The translations under genes were made by a program, and so were the position numbers. From assembly GCF_002775205.1 (NCBI RefSeq), contig NC_036444.1, forward strand, positions 4,878,501-4,942,500: 64,000 bases of DNA, in the 5' to 3' direction. Each line of letters begins with the position of its first letter. Position 1 is the stretch's first letter. A model generated the notes under the pieces. It saw nothing but the letters and a program-made list of their open reading frames with translations. It made no database searches and was not told the DNA's origin. Below, piece by piece: positions 1-12,784 of the stretch. This DNA comes from Xiphophorus maculatus (lineage: Eukaryota; Chordata; Actinopteri; Cyprinodontiformes; Poeciliidae).

Positions 1-117
1 TGTGTTGTGTTGGCATATTGTGTTGTTTCTGATAGTGTGATGTTGATGTGTTGCTGTTGTGTTGTCTCTCTGTGACGCCCGTGTGATTCTGATGTTGTCT
101 GTCGGCCATGTTTGCAG

Positions 118-605
118 GCAGGACGTTTTGCCCCGGTCGCCGGACGCAGCGCTTTGCTCTACCCTCACTGCGTCTTTCTCGTTCTCGCAGTCAAGGACAG
201 CTCCACCTGGAGTTCGGGGCGGTGCATCAGTCAGCGTCCTATGAAGCATTGGACCTCCATGTTTGACTTCCTGCTGGGGTTTTGTTAAAAGTCACCTGAG
301 AACTGTGTGCAGTTTCTGTACATGCAGTGATGAATTCTCTACTAGAAAGATATGGTACCTAAATACAATACTTTTTTAATTTTATTTTAAAATTTTAATT
401 TTACATTTAGTTGCAATTTTCATTCTCTTTCAACTTTCTTATTTTAAATATTTAAATGGTATTACCCTCATTAAGCTCCATAGAACATTTTACAGAACTT
501 GTTGTGTACATCAGCTTGAAAGTAAAGAGTTAGAGACAAATATAATGCAATGTTTCAAGTGACTATGCCAAGTTTGAATAAAAACTTGTTACAAAACTTG
601 TGTCA
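118..605 (+). other. Possible last exon and 3'UTR of an upstream gene
   Basis: Two splice-acceptor-like sites (tttgcag ending at 117, ctcgcag ending at 190) precede a short GC-rich stretch that is open until stops at about 240-290. AT-rich sequence follows with an AATAAA at 577-582 and a GT-rich stretch just after it, as expected of a polyadenylation site. All three frames close within 60 codons and none gives a protein I recognise, so the frame is undecided. The layout suits a terminal exon of a + strand gene lying mostly before the window, but chance is possible. Confidence 0.25.
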
Positions 606-3600
606 ACGCCTTTCTTTCACACTCATGAATGTCTTCATTAACTTGCTCATCGTCCAGTGGAATAAAATTTGTTATCTGCTTTAATAAGACAGATCGGTGC
701 CATTTGTGGAAATGGTAGCAAAAGAAAGAGTGAGCTGAAAATGAAGAGAGAAAAAATCCAGTCAAAACGACAAAATAAATGAGAAGATCCATATAACAAC
801 CCAGAGATGTTAACCTTATTTTGCTCAGTGTCCTCTAATCTCTAATATCATGAAATGAATTAAAAGGGCTCTGATTTAGTTGTTCTGGATTAAACTCTGA
901 ATAAATCAAGAGCAGAGAAAACCCAACAGCCTCCCAGAGTTTCTGCAGCCGATGTTTGCTGCTCCTTGTCTTCTGTTGGTTAAAACCAAATAAACTTCCA
1001 GATCGTCTTTGTTTTCTGTGGACTCTGAACGCCGCTCAGCAGAGCATGTTATTGCAGAGCATGCCAACCCTGCTGATAAATGTCCCCGTCCAATTACAAG
1101 ATGTAATAATTCTGCACTCGGCCTGGTAATGAGGTCTAATGCCGGGCCCCTGTGATAATTCCCGGCCGGATGCCAGCCTGATCAGATGTTGAGCTTTGTA
1201 ATTAGACTGGCAGAAAATCATTATTTGGTGTTCAAATCGAAAATGAGGTTGGTGAAAGTCAATTTGGCTCGGCTCTGTGAAGCGTAGACAAGAATTTAAT
1301 GATTTAATTACGGCTCTAAGCTGCTTGGATGAGAGTCGAGCTGAGACTTTAGCCAGTCGGCTGCATCCTGGCGGCCGCGGCTGAACCGGCGGATTTCTTC
1401 AGGTTCAGGGATGTCACCGAGGTCAGACTGCGGACCCATCTGCCGCTCACAGTTTTAACATCTGTTTCCCGACTGGTTAAAAATAAAGCATTTTTGTTTA
1501 TTTGTGTTGTCTCTTCTGCTGGTGGTCAGAAAAAACACTAAAATATTTGAGTGGATTAAGGCCTGTTCCATCTAACATATAGAAAAGATTTGGGTGTCAT
1601 GGTGAATTATGACCACTGACAGGAAACCTGCTAATGAATCATCATTTGATTCATTAGCAGAAATAACTGAAACTTTGGACACCAACAATAAGTCGTTGAC
1701 ATAGGCTCCTGATTTCCACCCAGTTAATTATTTGCTGGATGTTCAGGACAATTAGCACTTAAAGGATCTTCAGCTGACCCAGAAACCTCAGCAGAACTTC
1801 AGAGGTCCACAGGAGATTAGGAACATTTGATTGAATTCTTAAGTTTGCTAAAGGAATACCCAATTAAAAAAAGAAACATTTATTCCAGATGTAAAACAAT
1901 TCAATAAAAACTCAGTAAGGCTGTTTAGTTTACATGAATAATAATAAAAAAACAAACTGTTATACAGAAGTGCGTAAACAACATGGCGACGTTTATGTGG
2001 CGGTCGCTAGGTGCTAATGACGATATCTCAGTCCAGCCAGAACAGAAATTTTTGCGCAATAAGCAAAGTTCAGTCATGTCAATTTAAACTGAAGCGTGTT
2101 GAAATATGAAGCGAAATGAGGAAATAACCAATAAAGAGGAGAGATTTGGTCTAAAAATCTATTATTTATGCTTCTGGTGCTTGGAAATGCTAACCTGACT
2201 GTATACAGTCCAGTTTTTAACTCAAGCTGTTTACGATAAGCATCCGGATCAAAACTTTTTCTCAAATATATTAGAACAGTGTGCTGTTTTGATTTAGCAT
2301 TAGCTCCTGCTAATTGTGTTAGCTCTAGCTAGTATAGTAAACATCAGATCACATCACGTCTATTTCTTTCAACAGATAAATTGTGTAGAACAGCATATAC
2401 ATTTTTTTTTCACCTACACATGTTTTTTAGGCAGAAAATATAATAAGCATAACATTTCTGAAGTAATAATGAGTTTTTACATATCACAATGTTTTTAGGT
2501 TAATAGGACTGGAGGTCATAATTTGAACAGGAAGTGCAGAACTAATGTTGTTTCAAGGCAGCTTCATGCTTCAATCAGAGCGTAATTAGTGAAATGAGAA
2601 GAATGGTCTTCTCATTTTTCTGCTGATGAATCAGTTTATGTGCACATTTGTTTGGCTTTATTAGACGTAAAGATGTAATTTAGTGCCAGTTTTCATATTA
2701 ACCTATTGAAGTCTCTGCTTTTCTAGTATAAGCAAATAAATACAGATTCACAAATTACAGGTGTTTTTGTGTTGGTTAAAAATCAGTTTCAATCTCTTTC
2801 ATCCAAATCTTTGTTGTTCAAGGAAACATTTCTATATTAGTTATTTTTAGAAATAGCCTTTTCTTGTGTTCATAGAAGTCAACTATTAGGCATTGCTAAA
2901 TGTATTGGATAGTTTGACAAAACTCCAATTTCATTGTAACATAACTATTTTTTCTGGTTCCAGGCAGGACTACCTTCATCCCGATGAAGAGCAGATGATG
3001 GTAAATTCATAAAGCGCTCTCTGTAGATCCTCTGACTGTTACACCTTGAGTTAAAACAGGCTGTCGGGATTCCCACACCTCCTATCCATCCAAACTTCTT
3101 AGGCCTTCCAAGGCCAGTTATGGATTTACCTGCTGAGAAAAACAGCTGTTGTTGCCTCAGCTTTCTTATTCATGTGGAAGATGAGCAGCAGAGAACAGTT
3201 TGGGATTGGAAAGGAGAGGAGAAGGCCATGAAATATTCACCCTGACAATAAACATTCCCAGGACAGACACGAACAGGAGAGAATGAAAGAAGGTAGCTTT
3301 TGTTTTCCATGGAAGAACAAAGAAAAACCATGTTGGAGTTCACTGTAAAATCAGCCGGTAAACAGAGGCTTATCGACTGCAAGACAAGTCCAGCAAAACA
3401 ACAGCCACTGATGAAATGTTGGATGGTGTAGAAAATGTTTCACCCTGACTGATTTCCAGTAAGAGAACAAAGCTGAAGATGTTCAGGTTGGATGATTTAA
3501 TACCGTATCTTCCAGCTCTGAAAACTGATTTATGACCCGTAATATAAATAATCAACAAGTTTTCCAGGCTCATGTAGCTGCAACCACTGTTAGAGGAGCT

Positions 3601-3690
3601 CAATGTCAGCCCGGCTGTCGACCTCCCTGCCCACTGCAGCCTCTCTGAGTTGACTTCATTCCTGGATCCAGCCGTTATCAGGCTGTCCAT
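606..3690. other. Intergenic; one enhancer-like island
   Basis: No coding exon is supported; open frames are short and unlike any family. Most of it is AT-rich unique or decayed repeat sequence. The part at about 1025-1400 differs: GC-richer, non-repetitive, with several homeodomain-type TAATTA/ATTA cores (for example near 1200 and 1300). Such islands are often conserved enhancers in fish, but conservation cannot be tested here. Confidence 0.4.
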
Positions 3691-4760
3691 CAGTTCATCT
3701 GGCTTTATGACCTTCAGATGTTCCTAGTGGAGCTGGCATACACAGGGTCACCCTCCTAATATTCCTTGCCAGATACCGCATCCACCACATCACTCTACAG
3801 TCCTCGTTGAATTCTCCTAGTCACCCTCCAGAAACTGTTCTTTGGCTCTGATGCCCTCCTGGTTGTTAGCCAGAATCTTTTTCTTGGGTCTGAGCCAGCA
3901 GAGATTCACTGTTGGCTCAGACAGTCTTCTGGTTAGAAACTCTTCGTTGGGACTGGATTCCTCTCACTCTCCAGAGCCTCCCTGTTGATGCTGAAGCCAT
4001 TCTGATCTTTTTACATAAAGTTTTTTTTGGGTCCGGCCTCCTCAGGATCACCCAGACTGACTGTTGGGTATAGTACCTTACCCATTGTTCTCCAGAAACT
4101 ATTGGGTCTGGTCTTTCCTGTGTCACCCTTCAGTAACTTCCTACTGGAAGTTCCCATTGGAAGTTTCTGAACTTCCAATGCAGCCTCTTCTGGATCACCT
4201 TGCAGAAACTTCCCTTTGCCTTTGGTCTTTCTGTTCTCTTTTCGGAAATCATTTATTGGATCTGGTCTCCTTTGCTCACCCTGCAGTTGCCCTTTGCTCT
4301 TTCAATTTATTGTTATTGGGTTGAGCCTCTTCTGTGTCGCCCTTCAGAAACTTTTCATTGGTGGCAGCCTCTTCTGTAACACCATCTAGAAACTCCCTTC
4401 AGCGCTCTCCTGATTTCTTTTGAGAAATTCTTTATTGGATCTGGCCTTCTCTGGATTACCCCGCAAGACTTGCCATTGGGTATGGTTTTCTCCCAATTGC
4501 TCTTTTTTTGGGTCCAGCCTCCTCTGTGTCACCCTTAAGAAACTTCCCACTGGTACCAGCCTCTGGTGGATAATTTTCAGAAACTTCCCTATACCTTTGG
4601 CGCCCTCCTGGTGTCTTTTCAGAAATTCTTCACTGAGTTCTGCCTCCTATGGGTCACCCACTGGAGATGCTGTTGGGTATGGTCCACTTCTGATTGCACC
4701 CCAGAAACTCTTCATTGGACCGGCCACTTCTGGGTCGCCATTGAAAGACTTGCTGCTGTC
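3690..4760. repeat. Degenerate minisatellite, unit roughly 50-60 bp
   Basis: The phrases CAGAAACTTCCCATTGG, GGTCTGGTCT and CTTCTGGGTCACCCTTCAG recur many times in the same order with substitutions and small indels. The unit is about 50-60 bp, giving roughly 15-20 diverged copies. The open frames of 110 and 153 codons near 4420-4898 are by-products of the repeat. Confidence 0.75.
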
Positions 4761-4899
4761 TCTCATCAAGAAGCAGTTGGAGAAATCATGGTACCAAGAG
4801 AAAATACACAGAAGGATACTGTGCAAACTCCATGCAGAAGGTCCTTCCTTGCCTATAAGGCAAAGAGAAACATCAGTCTGAGATTAAATTTAAACTAAA

Positions 4900-7180
4900 C
4901 AGAGTTCTGCTGCAGTGCATTGAGGAAACATGATTGACAGATCCTATCCAAAGTTAAAATTGGAGGAAAATGCAGCTTCTGGACATTCATTGTAAGAAAG
5001 CCTTGCTCTGAAATGCTTCTCCTTTTGATCAGAGAATGATTATACAACAGACTGATAGTGAAGATAAAGGCAAACAGAGAAGACTAACAGTGATCTCTGA
5101 GGATCTTGTTTTCAGAGACTGATTCAGTGATATGATGATGAGCCTTAGGCTGCGGCTGCATGTTTGCATTTAAACCTCTGATATTGTTAAACTACAGTCA
5201 CCTGAGGACTGGCAGCTTCAGGCTTCTTGCTCCTCCGCTAGTATAAATGTAATGAAATTCACTCAGCATTTCGTTTAAAATGATGAAAAACTGCACATCA
5301 GAGTTGACTAGTCTGCAGTGTTACTGTTTCTAAAAGGTGCTGTGTTCCTTGCAGCATATTTGCACAGAGACCCACTGAGGCTCCTCTCCACTGCTGCAGC
5401 TAATTAATCAAAGAAAACAATGAAGACAGTGTGAAACATGGCTGTCACACGGCTCTCCAGCACAAATACCAAACACAAAAAGAGTCTTCAGCCGCCTGTC
5501 ACCTCTTCTCTCTCTATCACAGCCAAACGCTCGTCAGGGGCCATTTACTTCTTTATCTAACAGAAATAAAGCCCCAGCCTGCATCTCATTCCTGTGCTGG
5601 CAGCATGTGAAGGTCTCAGGGGCTTCCCAAGAGAAACCAAAGGCATGATGGTCCCGGTGTTTGTCTCAGAATGATGGCCGGCTCGCTGCTTATCGGAGCT
5701 CTGTTAAATGACAGTCTCAGCCTGAATGAGGTCGTTATCACTGAAAGGCAGAGCTGAGAGCCACAGTCTGACAAAGCCCAGCATCTCCAGCTTCGATTTG
5801 CTGATGGAGGAGAGTAAAAGAGGAAGTTATTCATTATATTAATGAGTTCAAAGAACTGTATTCATGCTGCTTCTCCATCTCTTCTGATTCTAGCAACAGC
5901 TTCCATGAAAAACCACAAATATCTTCAACCAAAGTCACTAGATTGAGCTGTTGATCAGCACAAACATTGTTTCTTGGAAAGATGTGTAGCAAAAATATCA
6001 CGAATGAAGGCGCAGCTCAGATCATTTTTATTCATCTAAACAAATGTACATCTTAAAGCAGGATCAGCCAAAAAAACTGCCTAAGAAGAGGCAAAGAAAC
6101 ACATTTTCAACAGTAATGTCATCGTAACCCAAAACCTGGAGCACACACCTCCAAATTGTAGCTACTCTCACAGCAATTTGCTCCACAAAGCCTGGATAAA
6201 ATCTAAAGAGTGCACTCCTCCAAAGTGTACCTAGGTCTTGAGAAACAAACTTTTGTGAGATAGAGAAGTGATTTACGATTCCAGTCCGTTAGGGTTGGTA
6301 TCCTGCAACTTTTAGATATTTCTCTGTTTCAGTACACCTGAGTCAAATAATCAGGTGATTAGCATGACTGTGGAGAACCTGGCTGCATACTGAGGTGATT
6401 CAGCTATTTGATAGCCAAGGGACATCTTAAAGTTTGAGGATGCTGGTCTTTGAGAGGTGGAGTTTCAGAGTCCTGAATTAGAAAGGAAAACCTTGGCACT
6501 GGTTTCATTTAAGATGGCACACTTGTTGTTTTGAGCTTTGCACAGAAAACACCTTCACCCGTTTCTTCCCCTGCTGCCTAATGTAACAGAGAGAAAAGTG
6601 TGTATGTATGTATATGTGAATTTTACCCAAAATAATAATAATAATAACATGTATTTATAATAAATTTTTTAATCCATTTGTTTAGAGCCACCTAGTGGTG
6701 TGATGAGTGACCAGGATCCTGAGGAACTGCTGGTGGAGAGAAGCAGCTCTTCACTATTGTTTTTACTTAGGGTCATATTTTTCTAGTTCAACAATTAACG
6801 AAATACTGTAAGATCATTTAACATTTATAAATATAATTTATAAAGTTTTCTCGTGGTTGGGCTGGAAAAATATGACCCTATGAGTGGGAGCTGCTCCAGT
6901 TGGTGTTTGTGGCTGACCGCTCAGTCACGACGCTAACTGTGTCTTTTGTTTTCCAGCTGTTGGGCCACTTGCATGCAGTCAGTCACATTGTGAGAGTTTC
7001 ATTTTGTATCACACTAGGTGACAAACAACCAAACAAGAAAGGCTACGCTGGTGCTGTGACAAACGAGAAGGGTTACAGTAAGCTGATTAAAATACTGATG
7101 TAATCTTCTTGTTCCAGCAAGACGGAGACTTTTTGAAAATTCAGAGAAACAAATGAGAAGTGATACCAGCAGTTCAGTTT
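4900..7180. other. Intergenic; no gene seen
   Basis: No exon is supported. The part at about 5440-5850 is GC-richer and non-repetitive and could be regulatory. At about 6285-6450 there is a dispersed repeat with phrases such as ACCTGAGTCAAATAATCAGGTG, a diverged relative of the repeat at 22090-22330 in the opposite orientation. Short ATGT and AAT runs occur near 6600-6650. Confidence 0.4.
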
Positions 7181-7480
7181 TTCCAGCATGTCAGGTTCTG
7201 ATACAAGGATTTCCACAATGTGGTCGTATGAGATGTTCAGAATGATTTTGTACTTTTCACCACTGAGGTTTATGGATACAGATTTGGCCTATGAACATTG
7301 GAGCACCTCAGGGGAGTGTGCTTGTCACCTTTCCTTTGTCCTCCATACACCTCAGACTTCCAGTCAGTCAGAGACCTAGTGGACTTTACACCTTTCCTTC
7401 CAACACCCATTATCATTTACAACAACTTTTAGAAGCAACATCCAAAATATTTTTGTTATTGAGTAGAGTTCATTTCATAC
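7180..7480 (+). mobile_element. LINE reverse-transcriptase remnant
   Basis: A + strand frame reads NIGAPQGSVL around 7290-7320, the conserved block before the catalytic region of non-LTR reverse transcriptases. Next comes a degraded stretch that in the neighbouring frame resembles the usual following residues. No long open frame survives, so it is a dead fragment. The clade cannot be assigned. Confidence 0.6.
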
Positions 7481-8384
7481 ATGGTCTGCAGGAGAACATC
7501 TAACCATTGTAAGAGTAATTGTACTTGGTGATTAAAAGAAGAAATATAGTGTAGTTTCAAACTTCACTCTGATGGAAAACTTTTTAGAGCCGATCTGTCT
7601 TCTGTCAGAAATGTTTTATGCGTCACGAAGAGCAGAATCGAAAAACGACGACCACAAATGAAGTACATTTCAAACCTTTGCCTTGTTTGCACTTACTTCA
7701 TCTGTGATATATGAGCTTTGGAAACTTGGTAATGACCTCAGTGTGTCTGTGTTAGTTTGTGTTTTTAACACATTGGTGTCATAACCACAGCATTGTGTTT
7801 TATGAACACAGAAAAACCTGCTTTCAGTTCCGTTGTGTATTTGTTTCTTTGTAGGATTAAATTTAGAGCTTTTTATTGTGTTGTCCTTCTACTAGATACT
7901 CAAATTACCCTCCAAACATAAATATTTCAGGTTTGCAACAATTCTTCAACAAGATACACAAAGATGAACAAGATGAGAGGTAAACTGGAAAACTGAACTG
8001 TATAGGATTCAAAACCAGGCAAACGGACTGGATTTGGAGGATAAGGAAAGATGGAACAGATGGAATATTTTAATCTGACATTAAAACAAGGAGGAAGATA
8101 AAGTCTAACAAATGCTAGTGCATTTGAATATTTAACATGGACATATAAGGCGAGGTCAAATCTACAGGAAACAATTAAATTAATCCATTTCAAATAAAAC
8201 ATGTTGAGACAGAAACCAACCAGAGACCAAACAGGAACTTTACACCCACAACACCGAACACCAAGGCTGACCTGGCTAAACCACTAGATATTTACAGACC
8301 ATGACATCACAAACTAAAATTTATTTATTTAGAAAACTGCTGCCAACCAACGCTTCCCATATATATATCAGCTGTATATCACCG

Positions 8385-8650
8385 CAAACACCTCATGCCA
8401 ACTGTCAGGCACGGTGGTGGAGGACTGATGGTCTGAGGTTATTCTCTGCTGCCATTGAGCCGACCAAAAAATCCCCTGAATAACAGAGCGTGGTGGAGTC
8501 AAAAGGCCGTCTACCTGAGCGCTGAACCTTGGCCCAAACAGAACATCAGTCAACAGAACTACAATCCCGAATACAGCAGCATAACTACAACAGAATGGAT
8601 TAGAAAGGAAAGGATCAAGGTGTTCCAATGGTCCAAAAGGCCGGCCCGCC
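8385..8650 (+). mobile_element. Tc1-like transposase pseudogene fragment
   Basis: The nucleotide string ATGCCAACTGTCAGGCACGG followed by a GGTGGAGG run, and further on a frame reading NPEYSSITTTEWIRKERIKV, match the C-terminal half of fish Tc1-like transposases. The aspartate expected in the QQDND block is replaced (QQNYN), and a stop follows the glycine-rich block. The copy is inactive. Confidence 0.75.
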
Positions 8651-8699
8651 TTTCGCTTTATTAATTTAATATTCCAGGACTTACAAGACGATCACCAGA

Positions 8700-9705
8700 A
8701 AATTACTACATGTTGAATAACATGAACTGTTTAGCACCACATACATTAAAGATCTGCTGCTGTTGTTTCAACCTTCAGACCTCTCAGGTCTTCTGGTTCT
8801 GGTTCTGCTCTGCATCCCCAGAACCAGAACCAAACATGGAGAAGCAGCTTTCAGTTTCTATGCACCACAAATCTGGAACAAACTTCCAGAAAACTGCAAA
8901 ACAGCTGAAACACTGAGTTCTTCTGAATCTAGAGCAGGGGTGTCAAACTCAGTTTTGTTTTGGCCCCAATCAAGATCATGAATGCTCTTAAAGGGCCGGT
9001 TGTGCATCATGTATTGATGAAACCTGTTCACAAACTGTTAACATATCAACGAATTCTTAAAATTGAATAATATTACTGAACATCTTTTCAGTCCCTCCAT
9101 GATTTCAATACTTTTTGTGATTTTTTGCAATAAAAATCAAAGTGTTTGTGGTACTAATTTGGAAATATTTGTAATATTTACGCTTATTTATGACGATAAA
9201 TGCGACTTTTTATTACTCGCTGTATAAATCATGGACTATAATCTGACATCAGTTAAGGCTGAAGCACCTGTTTACTACAAGAAAGAAAGTTTTTGACAAT
9301 TTTTTAGAAAAATCTGCAATAAACTCCCAATTATTAGCACACAAAGTTGTGGGGTTTTGTTGATTTTGCATTAATTTCCACAATAATTCTGATTGATATG
9401 ATTTGGCTGTAAACAGATTAAAACTGCACTGATTTGATTGATAACATAATATTCAAACACTCAGTGTTTAGTCAAGAATCTAGAGGGCCACATAAAGAGT
9501 TTGACATGTGATCTAGACTAAAACCCACCTGGTTATAGTTTCTTTTGACTAATAAATGAAACATTAATCAACAGTCTGATGTGTAATGATGGCAAAACGT
9601 AACATTTCAATTGTTGATTGTGTGTTTTATGACTTTGTATTTTTGTTTTCATAATGTAAAGCACTGAAATGTGCTATACAAATAAAGTTTGAATTTGAAT
9701 TAGCG
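8700..9705 (+). mobile_element. LINE 3' end, split by a later hAT-like insertion
   Basis: A frame at about 8845-8930 reads [20 protein letters not shown], typical of the C-terminus of fish LINE ORF2 proteins. It is interrupted at 8935-9510 by a hAT-like element and resumes at 9511, where the joined frame continues as the usual SRLK-type ending. The unit ends at about 9655-9705 with the LINE 3' tail motif TGCTATACAAATAAAGTTTG. The LINE insertion is therefore older than the hAT-like one. Confidence 0.75.
8935..9510. mobile_element. hAT-like non-autonomous element, 8-bp target duplication
   Basis: The element starts CAGGGGTGTCAAACTC and ends GAGTTTGACATGTG, imperfect terminal inverted repeats. 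It is flanked by ATCTAGAG (8927-8934) and ATCTAGAC (9511-9518), an 8-bp target duplication with one mismatch, as hAT transposition leaves. It sits in a LINE 3' end and has no transposase frame. Confidence 0.8.
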
Positions 9706-9719
9706 GCCGTGCTCCAGAT

Positions 9720-10712
9720 CCAGGAGGTTTTCCGGTGAGCTGTTAGCTCACCACATGTCACCATCTCATCTGTTTAATTACTTCTCAGCCTGATAGCCAG
9801 TTAATTTTCGGCTTCCCCCCCAACTCAGAGTAATGTGAGCTGATGGGGTGTACACACCTCTGCACCCTGCAGACCATCCCGACTCGCTCCACCTGCTCCG
9901 AGTCTTCACCGCCATTTTTTATTAACCAAGCAGCAGCGCGGTGTTATTGATTTTGGCAGGAAAATACAGAAGAAGAAGAAGAGCTGAGTTGTTCATCTCA
10001 GAGAGGAGCTGTCACATCCCACTAATGAAACACTGGATCTGTTTGTTTTCCCTCCACACGCCTCACATGTCACATCCGGCCAAACACAGGCTCCATATTA
10101 ATGGAGCTAATTAACTCTGCTTCTGTCAGCTATCGGCTGCTAACCGAGGTGACAGCGAGGAGCTGAAGGCTGCTAATAACTCAGGAGGAAAACAATGGCT
10201 GACAGCGAGGAGGAGAACGAGAGCTGTCCCATCAAATCCACTTATCTCTCCAAAGGAGGGGAGAGAAACAGCCAATCTGCTCTTTAACGGCGCCTTATTG
10301 GCAGCAGCAAGTGGGCCTTTATTCACCACCGCTCAGAGAGGCTCTAATGATGAGGAGCGGCCCTGCGAGGCAGAGGAAGATAAGTCCCCAGAGACCCTGG
10401 GAGCCCAGCACCCTGATTCAGGACACATTTATCTGAGCGCTGTCGCTCTGTGGAGTCAGGAGGCCCAGCTGCTGAATCAGGGGCCCGTAATTATCAATCA
10501 TGGAGGAGATAGAGAGCCGCACGGGAGCCGTTTTCATAAAGAGGTGCTTAGGGCCGCGGAGAGGTGGGTGGGATTAAATCAGAACGATATGAATGCTGAG
10601 AGATCCACCCTTCACATCTGCTGATGGTTTCTGTTTTTTCTGTTTCTCACCTCGACGTGATTCGCTCAGAGACGACAAACAGCCGAGACTGAACAAGAGA
10701 ATCTGAACGAGA
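9720..10712. other. Non-coding, enhancer-like island at 10085-10640
   Basis: No gene is supported. Sequence from about 10085 to 10640 is GC-rich, without repeats, and contains TAATTAACT, TAATTAT and CTTTATTC-type cores. It holds a 108-codon open frame (10298-10624) with no recognisable protein. Low repeat content and balanced composition suggest regulatory DNA, an inference only. Confidence 0.35.
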
Positions 10713-11621
10713 TTAAAGGGGCAGTGTGATGCGTTTTTCAGGCACAATGTGCCATTTTATAGCTCAGCCAAGTAACGATGTCACCTGCACTTATTATGAA
10801 AATATTAAAGATACCGCTCTGGAATAAAATTAAGCTACCACTGCACTGAACCCCATTGAAAACCTCCTGGTTTTTCCACCAAATATTGATTTCTGAACTC
10901 TTCCTGAGTTAAAACATTAGTATTGTTGTTTCTAAATGAATATGAACTTGTTTTCTTTGCATTATTTTAGGTCTGAAAGCACTGCATCTTTTTCCTTATT
11001 TTGACCATTTCTCATTTTCTGCAAATAAATACAAAATCTTTGTTTGGAATTTCAGAGACATGTTGTCAGTAGTTCATAGAATAAAAGAACAATGTTCATT
11101 GTACTCAAACATATATCTATAAAATGTAAAATCAGAGAAGCTGATCATTTTACGTGGTCTCCTAATTTTTTCTAGAGCTTTATATATCAAATATGACTTA
11201 AAATAAATTTGACGTAATTTAATGTCTTGAAATTGGGCCTCTGTCGCTTTAAAAACGTCTGCTCTGGAAACTGAAAATCCGCTTTAACAACATTTTTACG
11301 ATACGTAGCTTGTATAATGAGCTCAGCAGATTACCAGTTCCACCAGGTATTTGCTAATTACTGCTGACTAGTCTGAAGGAGCTGCTCTGTGAGGTGGAAT
11401 CGTTGAAACTGCAGCTCTGAGGAGGAGCTGCACCTTGAAGGCGGGGCTAGGTCCACCCAGGTGTTTTGTACAGCTGAATGGTTGCCATGGAGATTAAAGG
11501 ATATCACAAACATGCATTAAAGAATCAAGCAACACTCCAGATATGTTTCTGATGAGGAAATAACATTATGAAATGATGTAAAGCTCAAAAATGTAAATTT
11601 TATATGACACTGCCCCTTTAA
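10713..11621. mobile_element. Element with TTAAAGGGGCAGTGT inverted ends
   Basis: The left end TTAAAGGGGCAGTGT and right end ACACTGCCCCTTTAA are exact inverted repeats of 15 bp. A diverged relative lies in the opposite orientation at about 48220-48710 (shared phrases include CTCCATGGCAACCATTCAGC read on one strand). A Tc1-like element is inserted at about 10814-11180. No coding capacity is seen. Confidence 0.75.
10814..11180. mobile_element. Tc1/mariner-like MITE (CAGCTCTGG family), copy 1
   Basis: The ends CCGCTCTGGAATAAAATT and TTTTTTCTAGAGCTT form degraded terminal inverted repeats flanked by TA. The interior matches the copy at 23629-24174 nearly base for base (for example ACTCTTCCTGAGTTAAAA and CATTTCTCATTTTCTGC). 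It is nested in the GGGGCAGTGT element. Confidence 0.75.
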
Positions 11622-11664
11622 GACTTTAAAGGGTTGAAGTTCTTTAACCCTGAATCAAATGGCT

Positions 11665-12770
11665 TCATTGCAAAAATACAAAATCTTACCAAGTAATGTC
11701 TAGTTTTAGTGCAAATATCTTTGTATATTTGAATTATCTCAAAAATAACATGGCACTGGCATTCACATTCACTGGCAGATTTATCCACTTATATTATTTT
11801 TATCATAGTGTGACAAACCTCAACCTGCCTGAGATTTTTTAAAAGGTGCCTCGGCATCAGGAAGTCATTAAAACATCCAGCTACAATTAAAAGTTAAAAA
11901 ATGTCTCTGCTCCAACATGAATAAGAAGATTTAAACATCTTCTGATTCTCACTTGGAGGAAATTTAGAGTTCAGTCGCAGAAATCGCACCGAAGCCAAAT
12001 CCTTGAACACTGATCTGATCTCAGCACAACAACGATGTAATCTCAGCTCTCAAAATAAGAGCATCAAGTGTGTGTTTAACTGAGAGTAAACAGCTTTCCC
12101 GACTCCTGCAGCTGCATCCAGATGTGACGGATGGGAGAGAGGGGAGAGGAGACGGCTGGCAGCCGGCCTGATTAGGACGAGAGCAGCCGAGTGGAAAACT
12201 CATTAAACTGGATATAAGCCTCTTAATCAAATCAATAGCCAAAGTAACTCCAAACTGATAAGCCTTATCAAAGCTGAAGTAAAGCTGCCGCCTTCTCGCA
12301 TTTTAATTATGATGAGGGAGACTTAAGAGTGAAAAACAGACGAGAATCCAAATGTTTGAAGGAGCCAAAGAGGACAACAAATACTGAGAATGACGTGCAG
12401 ACTGCTTGTAAAGGAGAAATATTAGTTATACTGAAAAGCACAAAAGTATTTTAGTCTAGTTTCTAATGCAAGTGTCTTTGTACACTTGAAAAAACCACCA
12501 AACTAACTTACAAGTAACTTTTTAGCAAGATACAGGAGCTTGCTTTAAGTCAATAATTTCTTTATATTGATGAATAAATTCTAGTTCCACTGACAGATTA
12601 TTTAATTTACAACAAGGGACAAATGTTATGTTATAAGTGAAATAACGTGACATTAAAGAATTACTGACTCAAAACAAGTTTCTATTCATTGACAAATGGT
12701 TGCTTGTGAGTTAGTTTTGCCTTATTTCAAGTGAACTAAGCGTGAAAACTACAGTGTGGTAAAACTTCTC
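11665..12770. mobile_element. Two copies of a MITE with CTTACAAGTAACTTTT
   Basis: Segments at about 11665-11760 and 12440-12770 share the phrases ACACAAAATCTTACCAAGTA, CTAGTGCAAATATCTT, AACTAACTTACAAGTAACTT and TAGGAGCTTGTTTTAA with copies at 13125-13200, 30835-31217, 34390-34535 and 36395-36500. No coding frame. The interval 12000-12320 between them is non-repetitive, with ATTA-rich cores, and could be regulatory. Confidence 0.65.
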
Positions 12771-12784
12771 CAAAAAGTTCAAAT

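Noticed and set aside
4420..4898. Open frames of 153 and 110 codons
   Set aside because: Overlap a degenerate minisatellite; peptides repeat with the DNA unit.
10298..10624. 108-codon open frame
   Set aside because: No homology I recognise, no splice or poly-A context; composition alone explains its length.
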